Both the position numbers and the translations under genes were made by a program. Shown here one piece after another: positions 27,793 through 37,173 of a DNA stretch of 64,000 bases (position 1 is the stretch's first letter; each line of letters starts with the position of its first letter). Source of the stretch: Lysobacteraceae bacterium (GTDB lineage Bacteria; Bdellovibrionota; UBA1018; JAGTJX01); the NCBI GenBank assembly GCA_023657465.1, contig JAGTJX010000003.1, forward strand, positions 610,830-674,829, given 5' to 3'. The notes under the pieces were generated by a model, which was not told the DNA's origin, ran no database searches, and saw only the letters and a program-made list of their open reading frames with translations.

Positions 27793-28443
27793 CTAGCGAT
27801 TGATTTGATACAAAATAGGAATATGTAAATGCGCTCCGCCCCTCATGATAACTGGCAAAGGTGGAAGCTTTTTAAGAGAAAGGACGGTCTCTTTTGCTCC
27901 TTCGTTCAGTGCGTCAAAAGTTGATGGTGTTTCAACTTTAGGATTTGATAACGTTCCGTCAAGAGCCACATCAAACGAAATCAAAACCTGACCTTCTTCT
28001 TCACGAAGTAGTGCCAATCTTGGATATTTTTTTGTTTCATTGATCAATCGCGTAACTTCAGCAATATACGCTCCAACCTCACTCGCGTTTCCGCCACCTT
28101 CACCGACGCCCTTGTTTGCTGTTCCAGATTTAAGCTCATCGGAGTTTGCTTGATCATGCAGCTTTTCGGCTTCTCTTTTTTTCTTCTTTGCTTTGGCTAA
28201 AATAGCATCCTTGTCCAAGGCGTCTTCATTTTGTTTTTTCTTGGTTTTCTTCACCTCAGAGTGAAGCCCTTCGCCTGCGGGTCCGCCAAGCTCTACTTGA
28301 AGAATAGAAACTTTTCCGGTTGTTTGCTGATACTGCGTTAGATAAACCGAAGCAAAAACTAACCCATGAATCAGAAGGCTAAAGTAAATAGCAGGAATCT
28401 CTTTAAGTGCCACAATCAAGCTGCCCTTTGGCATTTGGGACAA
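27793..28443 (-). CDS. tonB: TonB-family energy transducer
   Basis: 216 residues: an N-terminal membrane anchor (IYFSLLIHGLVFASVYLTQY), a Lys/Glu-rich spacer without the usual Pro-Lys repeats, and a TonB C-terminal domain (YPRLALLREEEGQVLISFDVALDGT). It couples inner-membrane energy to the receptor gene next to it. It overlaps the end of the Fur-family gene upstream by about 28 bases, so the two are cotranscribed. No exbB/exbD is in the window. Confidence 0.85.
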   Translation of the reverse strand: MSQMPKGSLIVALKEIPAIYFSLLIHGLVFASVYLTQYQQTTGKVSILQVELGGPAGEGLHSEVKKTKKKQNEDALDKDAILAKAKKKKREAEKLHDQANSDELKSGTANKGVGEGGGNASEVGAYIAEVTRLINETKKYPRLALLREEEGQVLISFDVALDGTLSNPKVETPSTFDALNEGAKETVLSLKKLPPLPVIMRGGAHLHIPILYQINR

Positions 28444-28856
28444 ACACCAAAAAAATCAAGACGGTGATCAAGCTCTGAATAGCCTAATTTTTTTAACCAA
28501 GGTGGGATTTGCTTGATGGTGCATTCCTGGATAAGTTCAACAACCTTACAAATTCTGCAAATCAAGTGATGGTGGTGATGAGAATCTTTTGAGTGTGTAT
28601 CTTCTCGGAGTTCATACCGAATCAAACCGTCTCCAAGTGCTACTGATGTCAGAATGCCCACTTCTTCAAATTTCCTAATGCATCGGTAAACCGTAACAAA
28701 ATCGGCTGTGCCTTTTTTGAGCGAGGAATGGATTCCCTCAATACTGAGGAGTTGATGATCTTTAGCAAGCAGCTCAAGAATGTGAATGCGGATGGGAGTT
28801 ACTTTCAAACCAGCTGCTCTTAACATGATGATCCATTTTTCTTTTGTTATTGCCAT
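28416..28856 (-). CDS. Fur-family regulator, probably Zur
   Basis: 146 residues with the Fur winged helix (AGLKVTPIRIHILELL, TVYRCIRKFEEVGIL), the metal site DSHHHHHLICRICK, and the CPKC second half of the structural zinc site. Control of zinc uptake is supported by the operator in its own promoter and in front of the receptor. Fur itself (iron) is the alternative, since the receptor substrate is inferred. Confidence 0.85.
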   Translation of the reverse strand: MAITKEKWIIMLRAAGLKVTPIRIHILELLAKDHQLLSIEGIHSSLKKGTADFVTVYRCIRKFEEVGILTSVALGDGLIRYELREDTHSKDSHHHHHLICRICKVVELIQECTIKQIPPWLKKLGYSELDHRLDFFGVCPKCQRAA

Positions 28857-28880
28857 GGTGGCTGCATCTTGCCAAAAGTG

Positions 28881-28913
28881 TTCTATAAATGCAATTTATT
28901 TGCATTTATAGAA
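28881..28913. promoter_or_regulatory. Extended Zur/Fur operator upstream of the Fur-family gene
   Basis: TTCTATAAATGCAA (28881-28894) and TTGCATTTATAGAA (28900-28913) are exact inverted arms of 14 bp around a five-base centre. The inner 9-5-9 core equals the receptor operator, so the regulator likely represses itself and the receptor. Confidence 0.85.
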
Positions 28914-28963
28914 TAACCTCCTCAGCAGGGTTATTCTTAAGTCCGCTGCTAGCCCCTCGCATA

Positions 28964-29863
28964 TTACTCATCTTTTAAGTCTTTCTCATCTTTACCCCAC
29001 GGCTGTGGGTTTGCCTGATAGTAACGATCTCGGTACATGTAAAAATATGGTGGTTCTGTATGTACCTTCTTTAAGGATACAGGGATTTCAAAAGTGTTAA
29101 ACACTTCATTGAAACGCCCCATCATTACTAGATCAACAACATCTTCAGCTGTATTGGCAACAGAAGCTTCATTCATATCTAAATAAGCAAACGAACTTAA
29201 TGTCGTTACGGAGCGAATTGCATTAATTATTTTCTCTAAGCGATCAAAATGGGTTCCAATATCCTTCAGAGTAATTTCTTTTGAATTCTCGGCATGCGAA
29301 TGCTCTTTGTGTTCGTGTTTGTGCGCTCTTCGTGCGTCGCGATCATGCACCATTTCTTCCGCTAATTTCCAAAACTGATCCTTAAGTGCGTCTACATGGC
29401 TGTGATTAGCCCGTTTATCAGAAACATTTTTGAGGTCAGGAAAAAGATCTAACAAAGATTCTTCAATTCCTTTGGCGATGAATTTTTGTGTATCAACCTT
29501 TAATTCTCTTTTTAGACGCGCATGATCTTGAGGTGTTAACGGTTGTCCTCTAGAGCCAGAAATATTAGGCTCTGAAACTTCAATTTTTTTATGACTTGTT
29601 GTCCGAAGCTTGGCTGCGTGAATTTTTAGTTGACCGAAAAAACCACCTGGTTGGCACATTCCACGATATAGAGAGGCTAATTCAATAATTAGCATTTCAT
29701 AACTGTCCCAAATCATTTGGTAGATAAAATCGTTACGAATTATGAACTGCTTACCACCCGTTACTTGTACAAGTTGTTTTAAAATTGCATCAAGGTAGTA
29801 GTATCGCTTCTTAATGCGAAGAATTTTGTATTCCAAATCTTTTAGTAATTCTTCAATACTCAT
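28964..29863 (-). CDS. Hypothetical protein, His-rich central segment
   Basis: About 299 residues from ATG 29863 (MSIEELLKDLEYKILR); an upstream reading to 29941 is possible. Mostly helical, with QMIWDSYEMLIIELASLYRG near the N-terminus, which has a weak look of AbiU2/HEPN-type helical proteins, and a charged middle HKHEHKEHSHAENS. No motif allows a function call. It lies between the zinc module and an IS element and could be element cargo or part of a defence gene. Confidence 0.5.
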   Translation of the reverse strand: MSIEELLKDLEYKILRIKKRYYYLDAILKQLVQVTGGKQFIIRNDFIYQMIWDSYEMLIIELASLYRGMCQPGGFFGQLKIHAAKLRTTSHKKIEVSEPNISGSRGQPLTPQDHARLKRELKVDTQKFIAKGIEESLLDLFPDLKNVSDKRANHSHVDALKDQFWKLAEEMVHDRDARRAHKHEHKEHSHAENSKEITLKDIGTHFDRLEKIINAIRSVTTLSSFAYLDMNEASVANTAEDVVDLVMMGRFNEVFNTFEIPVSLKKVHTEPPYFYMYRDRYYQANPQPWGKDEKDLKDE

Positions 29864-30120
29864 AATCCCACACCATATTCTAATATATCCCCAAACCCGC
29901 CAGGCAATTACCTCAAAAGAAAATAGTAGTTTTTTCCACACCCCTTTAGTTTAACCACCCGAATCTTCGTGAAGCGATTGGAAATTTAGATACATCTAAA
30001 ACACTTCAAAAGAGGACTCTCTACCGAGACCATGAAAAATCTCGCGGTAGCAAAACGGTAGCAAAAAAATAGCAAACTCATGAAATGTCGCGACATTTCG
30101 AGGGTCCAATAGCAGTACAT

Positions 30121-31400
30121 AGGTGACAGGTTGTTATCACTACATAGGTTACACCGAATGGTGTCAGAATCCTTGCTACTGAGGAGGGTTCTGAATGCCG
30201 TGGAAAGTGAGTCATCTGGTGAGCGAAAGAATGAAGTTTTTAATGCGCCTAGATCAAGGCGAGAATATGAGTACTCTGTGTCGTGAATTCGGAATTTCAC
30301 GAAAGACTGGATACAAGTTCTTGGAAAGATATAAGCTCTATGGCATAGATGGGCTAAGTAACCAGAAACGCAGCCCAATTACAAAACCTTTTAAAATGCC
30401 CGAGTCAGTTGAGTTCAAAGTATTGGAGCTCAAAGAGCGATACCCTGATTGGGGAGCTAGAAAAATCCGGGAGCGACTGCCGTCTGCCGGAATTTTGGGT
30501 TGCAATCTGCCTTCAATCATTACAGTGCATAGAATTCTGCGTAGACATGGCAAAGTAGAACGGAAGAAACAAAGGCTCTCTGGCAGCACAGCATTTCGAT
30601 CTGAAAAAATTCGATCGACATCAGCACCCAATCAAATCTGGGGACTTGATTTCAAAGGTCAGTTCAGAACGAGAGACGGAAAACTCTGTTATCCGCTCAC
30701 TCTTTCCGATCATTTTTCTAGATATTTACTTCTCTGTGAAGCTCTCGAAGGCGCTCAGACAAAACCAGCAGAAATTGCGTTATCTGAGGTGTTTCACCTC
30801 CATGGACTTCCTGATGCGATTTTATCCGACAATGGCTCTCCTTTTGGTTCTCAAGGACTTTTTAAGCTCTCGAGGCTATCCGTTTGGTTCATGAGACTAG
30901 GGATTGAAGTGATGCGAATCGAACCTGGTCATCCCGAACAAAACGGGAGACATGAGAGAATTCATCTGACACTCAAGCGAGCAACCACTCGTCCTGCTGC
31001 AAACAATCTCTTCCAGCAACAAGAGAGGTTCGATCGATTCATACGAGAGTACAACGATGAACGTCCTCACGAAGCTCTTAATATGAAAACACCTGCGTCG
31101 GTATGGACCCAACCCAACAGAAAAATGCCAGCCACTCTTCCTGAACCTGACTACAAAGCTGAGGATCTCATTCGAGAGCCTACCAATTACGGCCAGGTTC
31201 ATTTACAAAGAGGAAAAATGTTCACTCTGAATAGTGTTTTTACGGGTCAGCCCATTGCTCTAACTGAGGTGGAGGAGAAACTCTGGAGAATTAGATTCAT
31301 GAATTATGAAATAGGTTTTTTTGATGAGGCAGCTGAAATGTTTAAGCCGAATACGTATTTAACCCTGTTACCTATGTCCTGATAACAATGTGTTACCCAT
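30121..31400 (+). mobile_element. IS481-type insertion sequence
   Basis: Matching terminal inverted repeats: the left end reads TTGTTATCACTACATAGGTT and the right end, reversed, reads TTGTTATCAGGACATAGGTA, around a single transposase gene. The exact tips and target-site duplication are not clear by eye. The element sits at the right end of E1, just before the att repeat at 31453. Confidence 0.75.
30195..31382 (+). CDS. IS481-family transposase (DDE)
   Basis: 395 residues with an N-terminal HTH (MSTLCREFGISRKTGYKFLE), an HTH_21-type linker (YPDWGARKIRERL) and the rve catalytic core: first Asp in IWGLDFKG, second in AILSDNGSPF, and Glu in HPEQNGRHERIH. Apparently complete and full length. Starts MPWKVSHLVSERMKF, typical of this family. 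Confidence 0.92.
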   Translation: MPWKVSHLVSERMKFLMRLDQGENMSTLCREFGISRKTGYKFLERYKLYGIDGLSNQKRSPITKPFKMPESVEFKVLELKERYPDWGARKIRERLPSAGILGCNLPSIITVHRILRRHGKVERKKQRLSGSTAFRSEKIRSTSAPNQIWGLDFKGQFRTRDGKLCYPLTLSDHFSRYLLLCEALEGAQTKPAEIALSEVFHLHGLPDAILSDNGSPFGSQGLFKLSRLSVWFMRLGIEVMRIEPGHPEQNGRHERIHLTLKRATTRPAANNLFQQQERFDRFIREYNDERPHEALNMKTPASVWTQPNRKMPATLPEPDYKAEDLIREPTNYGQVHLQRGKMFTLNSVFTGQPIALTEVEEKLWRIRFMNYEIGFFDEAAEMFKPNTYLTLLPMS

Positions 31401-31452
31401 GTTTGGACTTGCACAGAGACATCTCAAGTTAGGGACTGTTGGCCGTGCCCAA

Positions 31453-31523
31453 TGATTTCAACTAGTTGATCTAAATGAAAAAGGGCCACTCTCTTGCGAA
31501 AGCGGCCTTCATCGAATGGTTGC
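31453..31523. repeat. Att-like repeat between E1 and E2
   Basis: About 71 bp nearly identical to 51614-51684, including the tRNA terminator hairpin (GGCCACTCTCTTGCGAAAGCGGCC) and the tRNA end GAATGGTTGC, after which the two copies diverge. One extra G distinguishes this copy. The second integrase gene ends 73 bp to the right. Confidence 0.85.
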
Positions 31524-31595
31524 CTCGTCCTACTTGTAATGATTCCAATGCTTTAGCAGCTATGGAAACCACTTGGCAGCAGCCTTACTGCTACC

Positions 31596-32852
31596 TCACT
31601 TGGGGCTTGGTAACCTCCTGCTGTTCAGAGGAGTTACCGTAGCTATCTGAACTCCCTGAGGGCTTAGTCGATCCCCCACTGCATTCATGAGGGTTCGATT
31701 GGTTTCAGACTCTACTTTAGAGCGATAATCCAAAGGATCAGTGATCCCTTTGTCATTCACTCCAGAAAGTCGGACATAATGCATCATTGTTTTGATACTT
31801 GTCCAACCCCCTACTCGCATCACGCTTGGAACTGCCACTCCACGCTTCAAGAGCTCTGTAGCAAAACATGCGCGTAATGTGTGAAAGCAGACAGGCGTGA
31901 TTGCAATTTCTTCACAAAACTGCCTGAGCTTTCTTGCTTGTTCACCGTTTTGCCATAGTCCTGGCCTTGGAAGAACGTATCCTGGGTATTTGCATGCGCC
32001 TCTTTGTACATCATGATCATGTGTTCTTTTCAGCTCCATAATAACTTCCCAGAGCGGTTCGCAGACTGAGACATGTCGCCACTCTCCGGTCTTTGTACAT
32101 TTTTCCACTTTGTACTTTTTATTATAGGAACGTTGAACAGTAATCATGCGATCTTGAAGATCGATATCAGACCATTTCAGAGCATAGAGCTCTCCGTTCC
32201 GACATCCTGTGTAGATCGCAAATGCCCAAATATAATACCAGACAGGTTCATATTCACGAGCATACGAGAGTAGTTTTACAATCTCGTCATCTCGCAGAAT
32301 CTCAGTCCACATCCTTCGGCGACTTTTGATCGATACAAAGGAAGTTGGGCTTTGTTTAATTCCACGAACATGACTAAAAAGCATTCCAAACTCAAAGACT
32401 TTTCTGATGTCACCTTTAACTTTTCCGATATGAGAATCAGAACAGCTTTACTCCTTCATCTGATGAAAGAGCTTGGTGACGTCAGGTGCTGATATTCTTG
32501 CAGCAGTTTCTTGATACCAATTCGACGTCCAATTATGAAGCGCTCGAATTGCTTCATCGTAGGTCTGGCGCCCTTGGCACCAGTCACCCTTTTGAAGCTG
32601 GTCCCGTACGTGAACATCATAAAGTGACAACAAGGTTTCCCAAGTTGTCCCATCATTTTCTCTCTGAGCTTTTTCTCGCTCGGCTTCGCGAAGAAGATCT
32701 CTCTCCAAAGTGTTTGCTTTTTGAGAACCGACAGAGATTCCATCAAATCTGCGCTTCAATTGAATGCGCCCATTCGGATGATCTTTGCAGCGAACACTTA
32801 CGGTTATGAGAAGTTTCTTCACTTCATTTTCAATGACTTCTTTTTGCGGCAT
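31596..32852 (-). pseudogene. Tyrosine integrase of E2, interrupted by TAA
   Basis: Two in-frame halves are split by TAA at 32448-32450 (LFHQMKE-stop-SCSDSHIGKVKGDI), in a helical region before the catalytic domain. The catalytic part is intact: GCRNGELYALKW, HTLRACFATEL, GGWTSIKTMMHYVR. It belongs to a different subgroup from the E1 and E3 integrases. Without readthrough the protein would lack its N-terminal DNA-binding half or its catalytic half. Confidence 0.85.
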
Positions 32853-32861
32853 AACTACCTC

Positions 32862-33185
32862 CTATTGTTTTATTGGGAGAGTAATCAGCCGCTCAAGTTC
32901 ATCCCTCAAAAAGCGATTAAGCCTTCCGAGTTTATGAGCCCTGACTTTGCCTCGGTAAATCATCGTTTTCAGACTACTTACCGAGACTCTTAAATACCGA
33001 GCTGCCTCAACAGTTGTAAGCCATCTTACTTGATTCTGTGAGACACCCGATTCACCTAAAAAACTTTCAAAGAACAATACTTCTGACTTAGAATCTACCC
33101 GACTTTTCGATCCACTACCAGTTCTTGTCTCATCGTTTTTATTTATATTTTGCTCCCCTCTTGTATTTGTATTTTTATCATTCAT
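32862..33185 (-). CDS. Excisionase-like HTH protein of E2
   Basis: 107 residues. A polar, probably disordered N-terminus (NTRGEQNINKNDETRT) is followed by an HTH_17-type domain: WLTTVEAARYLRVSVSSLKT and KLGRLNRFLRDELERLI. Directly upstream of the integrase gene, so probably the directionality factor for E2. Confidence 0.75.
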   Translation of the reverse strand: MNDKNTNTRGEQNINKNDETRTGSGSKSRVDSKSEVLFFESFLGESGVSQNQVRWLTTVEAARYLRVSVSSLKTMIYRGKVRAHKLGRLNRFLRDELERLITLPIKQ

Positions 33186-33212
33186 TTATTTTTACTCCTT
33201 TTTTTAACACCA

Positions 33213-33319
33213 CCCGCCGCATTACCCCGTCTTTACTGACCACTTCCAACCGTCAACATTACGTAGTTAATGTAGGTGGGGAGTGGTCAGGAAAGCGTAG
33301 AGGGGTAAAAGGCGGCGGG
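33213..33319. repeat. Compound hairpin of E2
   Basis: Nested stems: CCCGCCGC (33213-33220) with 33312-33319; TTACCCC (33222-33228) with 33302-33308; CTTTACTGACCACT (33231-33244) with 33282-33295, one mismatch; and ACATTA (33256-33261) with 33268-33273. The architecture copies that of E1 and E3 without sequence likeness. No gene is seen in the remaining intergenic sequence, which also has GTTAACC/GGTTAAC and GCATTTGCG-type small hairpins. Confidence 0.85.
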
Positions 33320-33491
33320 CGGCAGTTTTAAGTTTATGTTCTCTTTGAATTTTTCGATTTTGTTCATATTTTTGGCCTCAACAGTTAACCCGCTGCTGTT
33401 GGCTGGTTAACTTGCACTTATTTGCCCACGATCTGGCATTTGCGCTGAACGCAAAAAATGCATCCAACTTGAGAGCAAAACATTTTTGGAT

Positions 33492-34256
33492 TCAGTGCTG
33501 AGCAATATACTCAGAAATTGTTGATAAGCTTTGAGTATTCAAAAACATCAAAAAGTTATCCCCATAATGTTGAATTCTGAGAGCTGTGGGCAGAACCCGC
33601 ATCTTGTAAACACGTTGTAGGCTATCAGAGATTTTAGGATTGCTACAGACATAGAGCACTCCATCCAATCGTGATCGTGATGCAAATTTCTTTAACTTCT
33701 TCGCTAAGCGAAATTTTGATTTAATGCTGCGCTCGACCTCAACGGCAATGTTGATGGTATTGCTCGAATGTATCGACGGTATCCGCAAAAGCAGATCTGG
33801 AAATAAATCAACATCACCGTCATCAGGAATTAAAAGCGTTTCACGAGCACTCTTGTCTTGGGCAATCTTAAAATCACTGATTACTTTTGCATCCGGATAA
33901 AGGTCACTAAACCTCTTTGACCAGATCACACAATCTTGCCAATGCTCCAGTGCCTCAGTTCCACCAGGAATGCGCTCGAAGGACTCCTCAGAAACACTTA
34001 AAATCTCTGACAGAAGTGTTTTCGCACCAACTCCATCTGACAGTTGGAGATATCGGCCTGCGTGTTTAGAAACAGATGAATGTCGCTTTTTTATCAGACC
34101 AACACTTGCTAACCTTTGAAGCACTTCATTCACTCTTCTCTCTGACATAATCGGAGAAATGACCTGCCTAAGTGTAGCATTGGTGAGTGGGCCATGCTCA
34201 TAGAGAGCACGTAGAATTTGTTTACTTCGCTCGCGCATACGAATGATTTTAGACAT
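33492..34256 (-). CDS. Replication-relaxation-like winged-helix protein of E2
   Basis: 254 residues, the same length as the E1 protein at 24049. It has an N-terminal winged helix (ILRALYEHGPLTNATLRQV) and a C-terminal half with FPDLLLRIP, INIAVEVERSIKSKFRLAK and LDGVLYVCSN, again resembling the family's VPD...EYERN layout. Its acidic EVERS strand corresponds to FEYERN in E1. It overlaps the next gene upstream and is probably involved in element mobility. Confidence 0.6.
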   Translation of the reverse strand: MSKIIRMRERSKQILRALYEHGPLTNATLRQVISPIMSERRVNEVLQRLASVGLIKKRHSSVSKHAGRYLQLSDGVGAKTLLSEILSVSEESFERIPGGTEALEHWQDCVIWSKRFSDLYPDAKVISDFKIAQDKSARETLLIPDDGDVDLFPDLLLRIPSIHSSNTINIAVEVERSIKSKFRLAKKLKKFASRSRLDGVLYVCSNPKISDSLQRVYKMRVLPTALRIQHYGDNFLMFLNTQSLSTISEYIAQH

Positions 34257-34557
34257 GATTGATCTCCTTGGTTGTTTGTTTTTTCTTTGAAGGTTTTCCT
34301 CTTAGGTCGGTCAGCATCTTGATAGCTAGATCGATGTCGATTTCATCCTGAGAAGCAAGCACTCGGAGCGATCGGCGCAGATCCGTGTGCTTTGCTTGCA
34401 AGTGTTTGATGTCGACTTTTGAATTTAAGATCAGTTCATTGATTACATCTGAGTAACCAATCGAGCCGACATTAAAACCCTCATTTGCCTGATGAGTGAT
34501 TTGCTTAATGGTCGACCATGCGTCTTCAGCAAATACAACTTGTAGTCGTTTTATCAT
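34249..34557 (-). CDS. Small hypothetical protein, possible DNA-binding accessory
   Basis: 102 residues, beginning MIKRLQVVFAEDAWSTIKQI, a pattern reminiscent of ribbon-helix-helix proteins, followed by helical and basic segments (KPSKKKQTTKE). It overlaps the replication-relaxation gene by eight bases and is one base from the lipoprotein gene. A relaxosome accessory role is only a guess. Confidence 0.5.
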   Translation of the reverse strand: MIKRLQVVFAEDAWSTIKQITHQANEGFNVGSIGYSDVINELILNSKVDIKHLQAKHTDLRRSLRVLASQDEIDIDLAIKMLTDLRGKPSKKKQTTKEINHV

Positions 34558-34898
34558 TATCGCATTCCTTTCTTAGATTTGTTTCTTGGGATAATGAATG
34601 GAGATGGTGGTAGATCACCAAAGTTCATGTCGATCTGATCAGCGAGTTGTGATTGCCTCGACTCTTCAACAGAACCGTGCACCAAGTAAGATGTGAGAAG
34701 TCCAAACGCAGATCCAATGCCCGCACTGATCGCTACGTCCTGAAAGCTTGGCTGCTGTTCGCTACCGATACGGCCCGAGTACACAGCCGCGATGCCTGTA
34801 GCTGCACCCATGCCAGCGCCGAGTTCAAGTGACTCGTTCATAGTTGCACACGATGACAGCGCTAAGACTGTCACCACAGCAAAGTGATACATTTTCAT
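34557..34898 (-). CDS. Small lipoprotein with glycine-zipper segment
   Basis: 113 residues with a lipobox (VLALSSC) and a Gly/Ala-rich hydrophobic stretch (LGAGMGAATGIAAVYSG, then ISAGIGSAFGLLTSYLV) like glycine-zipper envelope proteins. On a transfer element it may be a surface exclusion or envelope protein; I cannot assign it further. Confidence 0.6.
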   Translation of the reverse strand: MKMYHFAVVTVLALSSCATMNESLELGAGMGAATGIAAVYSGRIGSEQQPSFQDVAISAGIGSAFGLLTSYLVHGSVEESRQSQLADQIDMNFGDLPPSPFIIPRNKSKKGMR

Positions 34899-34991
34899 TG
34901 AGATTCTCCATTAAATAAGCTGGAGTGGCTGGATTAACTGGTGGGGTTACTGGATTGACTAGGGAGCTGGAAAACTAGAAAATTGAAACTT

Positions 34992-35726
34992 TTAGTGAGG
35001 AGCCAAAATAAATTTATTTTTCGGCATCATCGAGGCGACGCTGTCGCGGACATCAGCATCGGCTGTCACAATAAGAGGTAACTTGGATTTTAGGAATAGA
35101 TTGATGATCATAGCATCAGAGGTGCCAATACCAGTCCTGCCAACGATATCGACCATGTCTATCCATTTAGGGTTTTCGTTAAAATATTTTTTTGTTTCTA
35201 TTTCTCTCGTACCTAGTGACTGCACGTTGTACATCGATATAGCTTTATCCCAGACCTTAGTAATATACGGTCTAAAATGTACTTCACAAAATCCATCCCA
35301 GCTCAAGAGATGATTCGCCCTTGCGTGCTCATTGAGCAATACCCTGTAGCGTTTAGTCTCAGCGTCTGATATTTTAAATACTTTGCCTTCATCTAATGCT
35401 GTTTTCATACGTGTTTTGAGAGACTTTAAACTATGCTCTACTTTTGGGTCGAGCTCATTGCCCCAAGTTTCATACAAATCCCTCAAACCGTAGGGAATTA
35501 GCACTCTTCTGTTGAGTTCGATAAACTCTGATCGAATATTGATGTTTGTAAAAATCGGAATTTTTAGTGAGTTCAACTCATTAAAAACTTCTTCCGCCCA
35601 GTCATTAAATGGATCCAATTCAAATGTGGCTGCAAAAAGCACATTCGTGTCGATGATGCATCCATTAGCTAAGGCGCTATCTTCGGCAAGCTTCTGTCGA
35701 AGTGTATTCAGTTTTAACAACATCAA
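34992..35726 (-). CDS. PIN-domain protein
   Basis: 244 residues. PIN-type acidic motifs are visible: first Asp in CIIDTNVLFA, then GTSDAMIINLF, and final Asp residues in LIVTADADVRD. These would bind metal for RNA cleavage. The central helical insert is longer than in small VapC toxins. It overlaps the small charged gene upstream by four bases, which could encode its partner. Confidence 0.7.
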   Translation of the reverse strand: MMLLKLNTLRQKLAEDSALANGCIIDTNVLFAATFELDPFNDWAEEVFNELNSLKIPIFTNINIRSEFIELNRRVLIPYGLRDLYETWGNELDPKVEHSLKSLKTRMKTALDEGKVFKISDAETKRYRVLLNEHARANHLLSWDGFCEVHFRPYITKVWDKAISMYNVQSLGTREIETKKYFNENPKWIDMVDIVGRTGIGTSDAMIINLFLKSKLPLIVTADADVRDSVASMMPKNKFILAPH

Positions 35727-35911
35727 ATATCTGCCTCAGGTCTATTAGGGCGAGCAATTTTCTTTTCGTCGTCTTTTTCAATCCTGGATTTTTCCTTGAG
35801 ATATTCTTCTTTGAGTTTTTTAGCATTCTCTTTCATTTGCTTTTTAGTTTCGTTAGACCATTCACGAAATTTTTCGCTTCCAGTTTTTTCTTTTTTATTG
35901 TTCTCAGTCAT
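35723..35911 (-). CDS. Small highly charged protein, possible PIN partner
   Basis: 62 residues from ATG 35911, which follows an AAGGAG site; a longer reading from 35944 lacks one. Almost entirely Lys/Glu/Asn helix (NETKKQMKENAKKLKEE). It ends by overlapping the PIN gene start, which is the usual arrangement of an antitoxin, but no DNA-binding domain is seen. Confidence 0.45.
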   Translation of the reverse strand: MTENNKKEKTGSEKFREWSNETKKQMKENAKKLKEEYLKEKSRIEKDDEKKIARPNRPEADI

Positions 35912-36001
35912 ATCGGACTCCTTTTTTATTACTAACCTAAGCATAGTTATAACACCACTTTGACGAGCTGCAACATGTGATTATTAAAGGTGTTTTTCGT
36001 C

Positions 36002-36935
36002 TCATGCACCCAACCTCGGGAACCGTATTTTAAACACACTCGAAGCCCCGTGAGGTGTCTCCTCACCATGAGCAATAAGAACTGCTCCCATTCCTGTAGG
36101 GAGAGTCTTAAACAGGTCAGGAGATGCCCTGAATTGGTGGGCCTCTCGCTGGGTTCCTTCACTCAGCGTCTCTGCCAGATCTATCTCTTTTGCATTAGTG
36201 ATCCGCTGAGTAGTCTTTTGATAGAGTTTTGTTCCAAATGAACGCGCAAAAAACTCTGCTGAATCAGGGTCATTGATTCTGAGTACAATTTTAGTTCCAG
36301 CATTGTCCGTGATTCGATTGAGAAAGCCTTCAGAAACTTCAGCGAGATCCCCAATACTCTGATGTGAAAAATGAAGCGCAAGACCTGCAGACCTAGCCTT
36401 AGAGATCAAGTCAGCAAATTCTGGGCAAGCAAAAGAAGCAAACTCGTTTAAATAAACTGGGATAAATCTTTTTTCTTTTGAAACCTGCTCAGAGCGATGC
36501 GCGGTTCCCGCCAAAAAACTGAGGTGGTTGATTAAAAGTCTTCCGAGCGTGGTCACTAACTGTGGTGACATGAGACTTTGTAGTCTGAAGTATAAAATTT
36601 TTCCACTTTCAGCAGCCTGCAGATCGATCTGCGAACCCTCTTTGGGTGATAGTGTTTTAGATAGATGCCCCATACAGAGTGTTTTGATTTGATCGCGAAG
36701 ACCAGAGAGCTCCATGAAATCACGTTCAGCCAATTTTTTTTGGATATGTTTCTGAAACAGCGATTGCCGTATATGAGTCGGGATCTTCGAGATATGTGGC
36801 GAGATCAATGAGTCTCGGGTTTCTCTTTTTATGTCCATGATAAATTTGAAATAGAAGCTGTAACGCAGAGAACGCTTTTGATTTGTAATATTCTTCACTC
36901 CAAGTCAGAGAAGAAAACAATCTTTGTGCAGATTC
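36002..36935 (-). pseudogene. VirD4-like coupling protein, C-terminal fragment (copy 1)
   Basis: The sequence starts abruptly at SAQRLFSSLTWSEEYY and ends with a natural C-terminus (SVFKIRFPRLGA). It lacks the N-terminal membrane and Walker A part. An eight-A run near 36734, against seven in copy 2, shifts frame between YPKK and LAERDF. The Walker B strand reads PVYLNEFASFA where copy 2 has the normal Asp (YLDEFASFA). It is an inverted partial duplicate of 38005-39273. Confidence 0.85.
36366..36935 (-). repeat. 570-bp inverted repeat, left copy
   Basis: This stretch matches 38548-39117 in opposite orientation over its whole 570 bp, differing at scattered positions and by two compensating one-base indels. 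It lies within the two coupling-protein copies. The 1.6 kb between the repeats holds the end of an upstream transfer gene, the VirB10-like gene and the coupling-protein N-terminus. Confidence 0.9.
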
Positions 36936-37173
36936 TACGGGCGTTCTTCTGCCGAATTGGAAGCAAGTTCGCTTGACCAGCCAAGGTCGAGCTCTCGTGC
37001 CCTATAAGTTATGGAGCGAGCGAAAAGACGTGCAGCGAGATTCAAGTGTCAAAGCTAGATTTATTTTTGCAAAGCCAAATCTCCAAAGAAATTTACAGGA
37101 TGCAACCCTTGTTCTGCCTCTCATCGGTGATTCGAGAGCTATCAGTCTACAACTTAAAGGAGGCATCCGTTGA
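36936..37173 (+). pseudogene. 3' fragment of a transfer gene
   Basis: An open frame with no start codon of its own begins exactly at the repeat boundary (GVLLPNWKQVRLTSQGRALV) and ends in TGA overlapping the TTG start of the next gene. The protein looks like a C-terminal domain of a secretion-system component, but I cannot name it. Its 5' part has been lost at the duplication junction. Confidence 0.5.
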
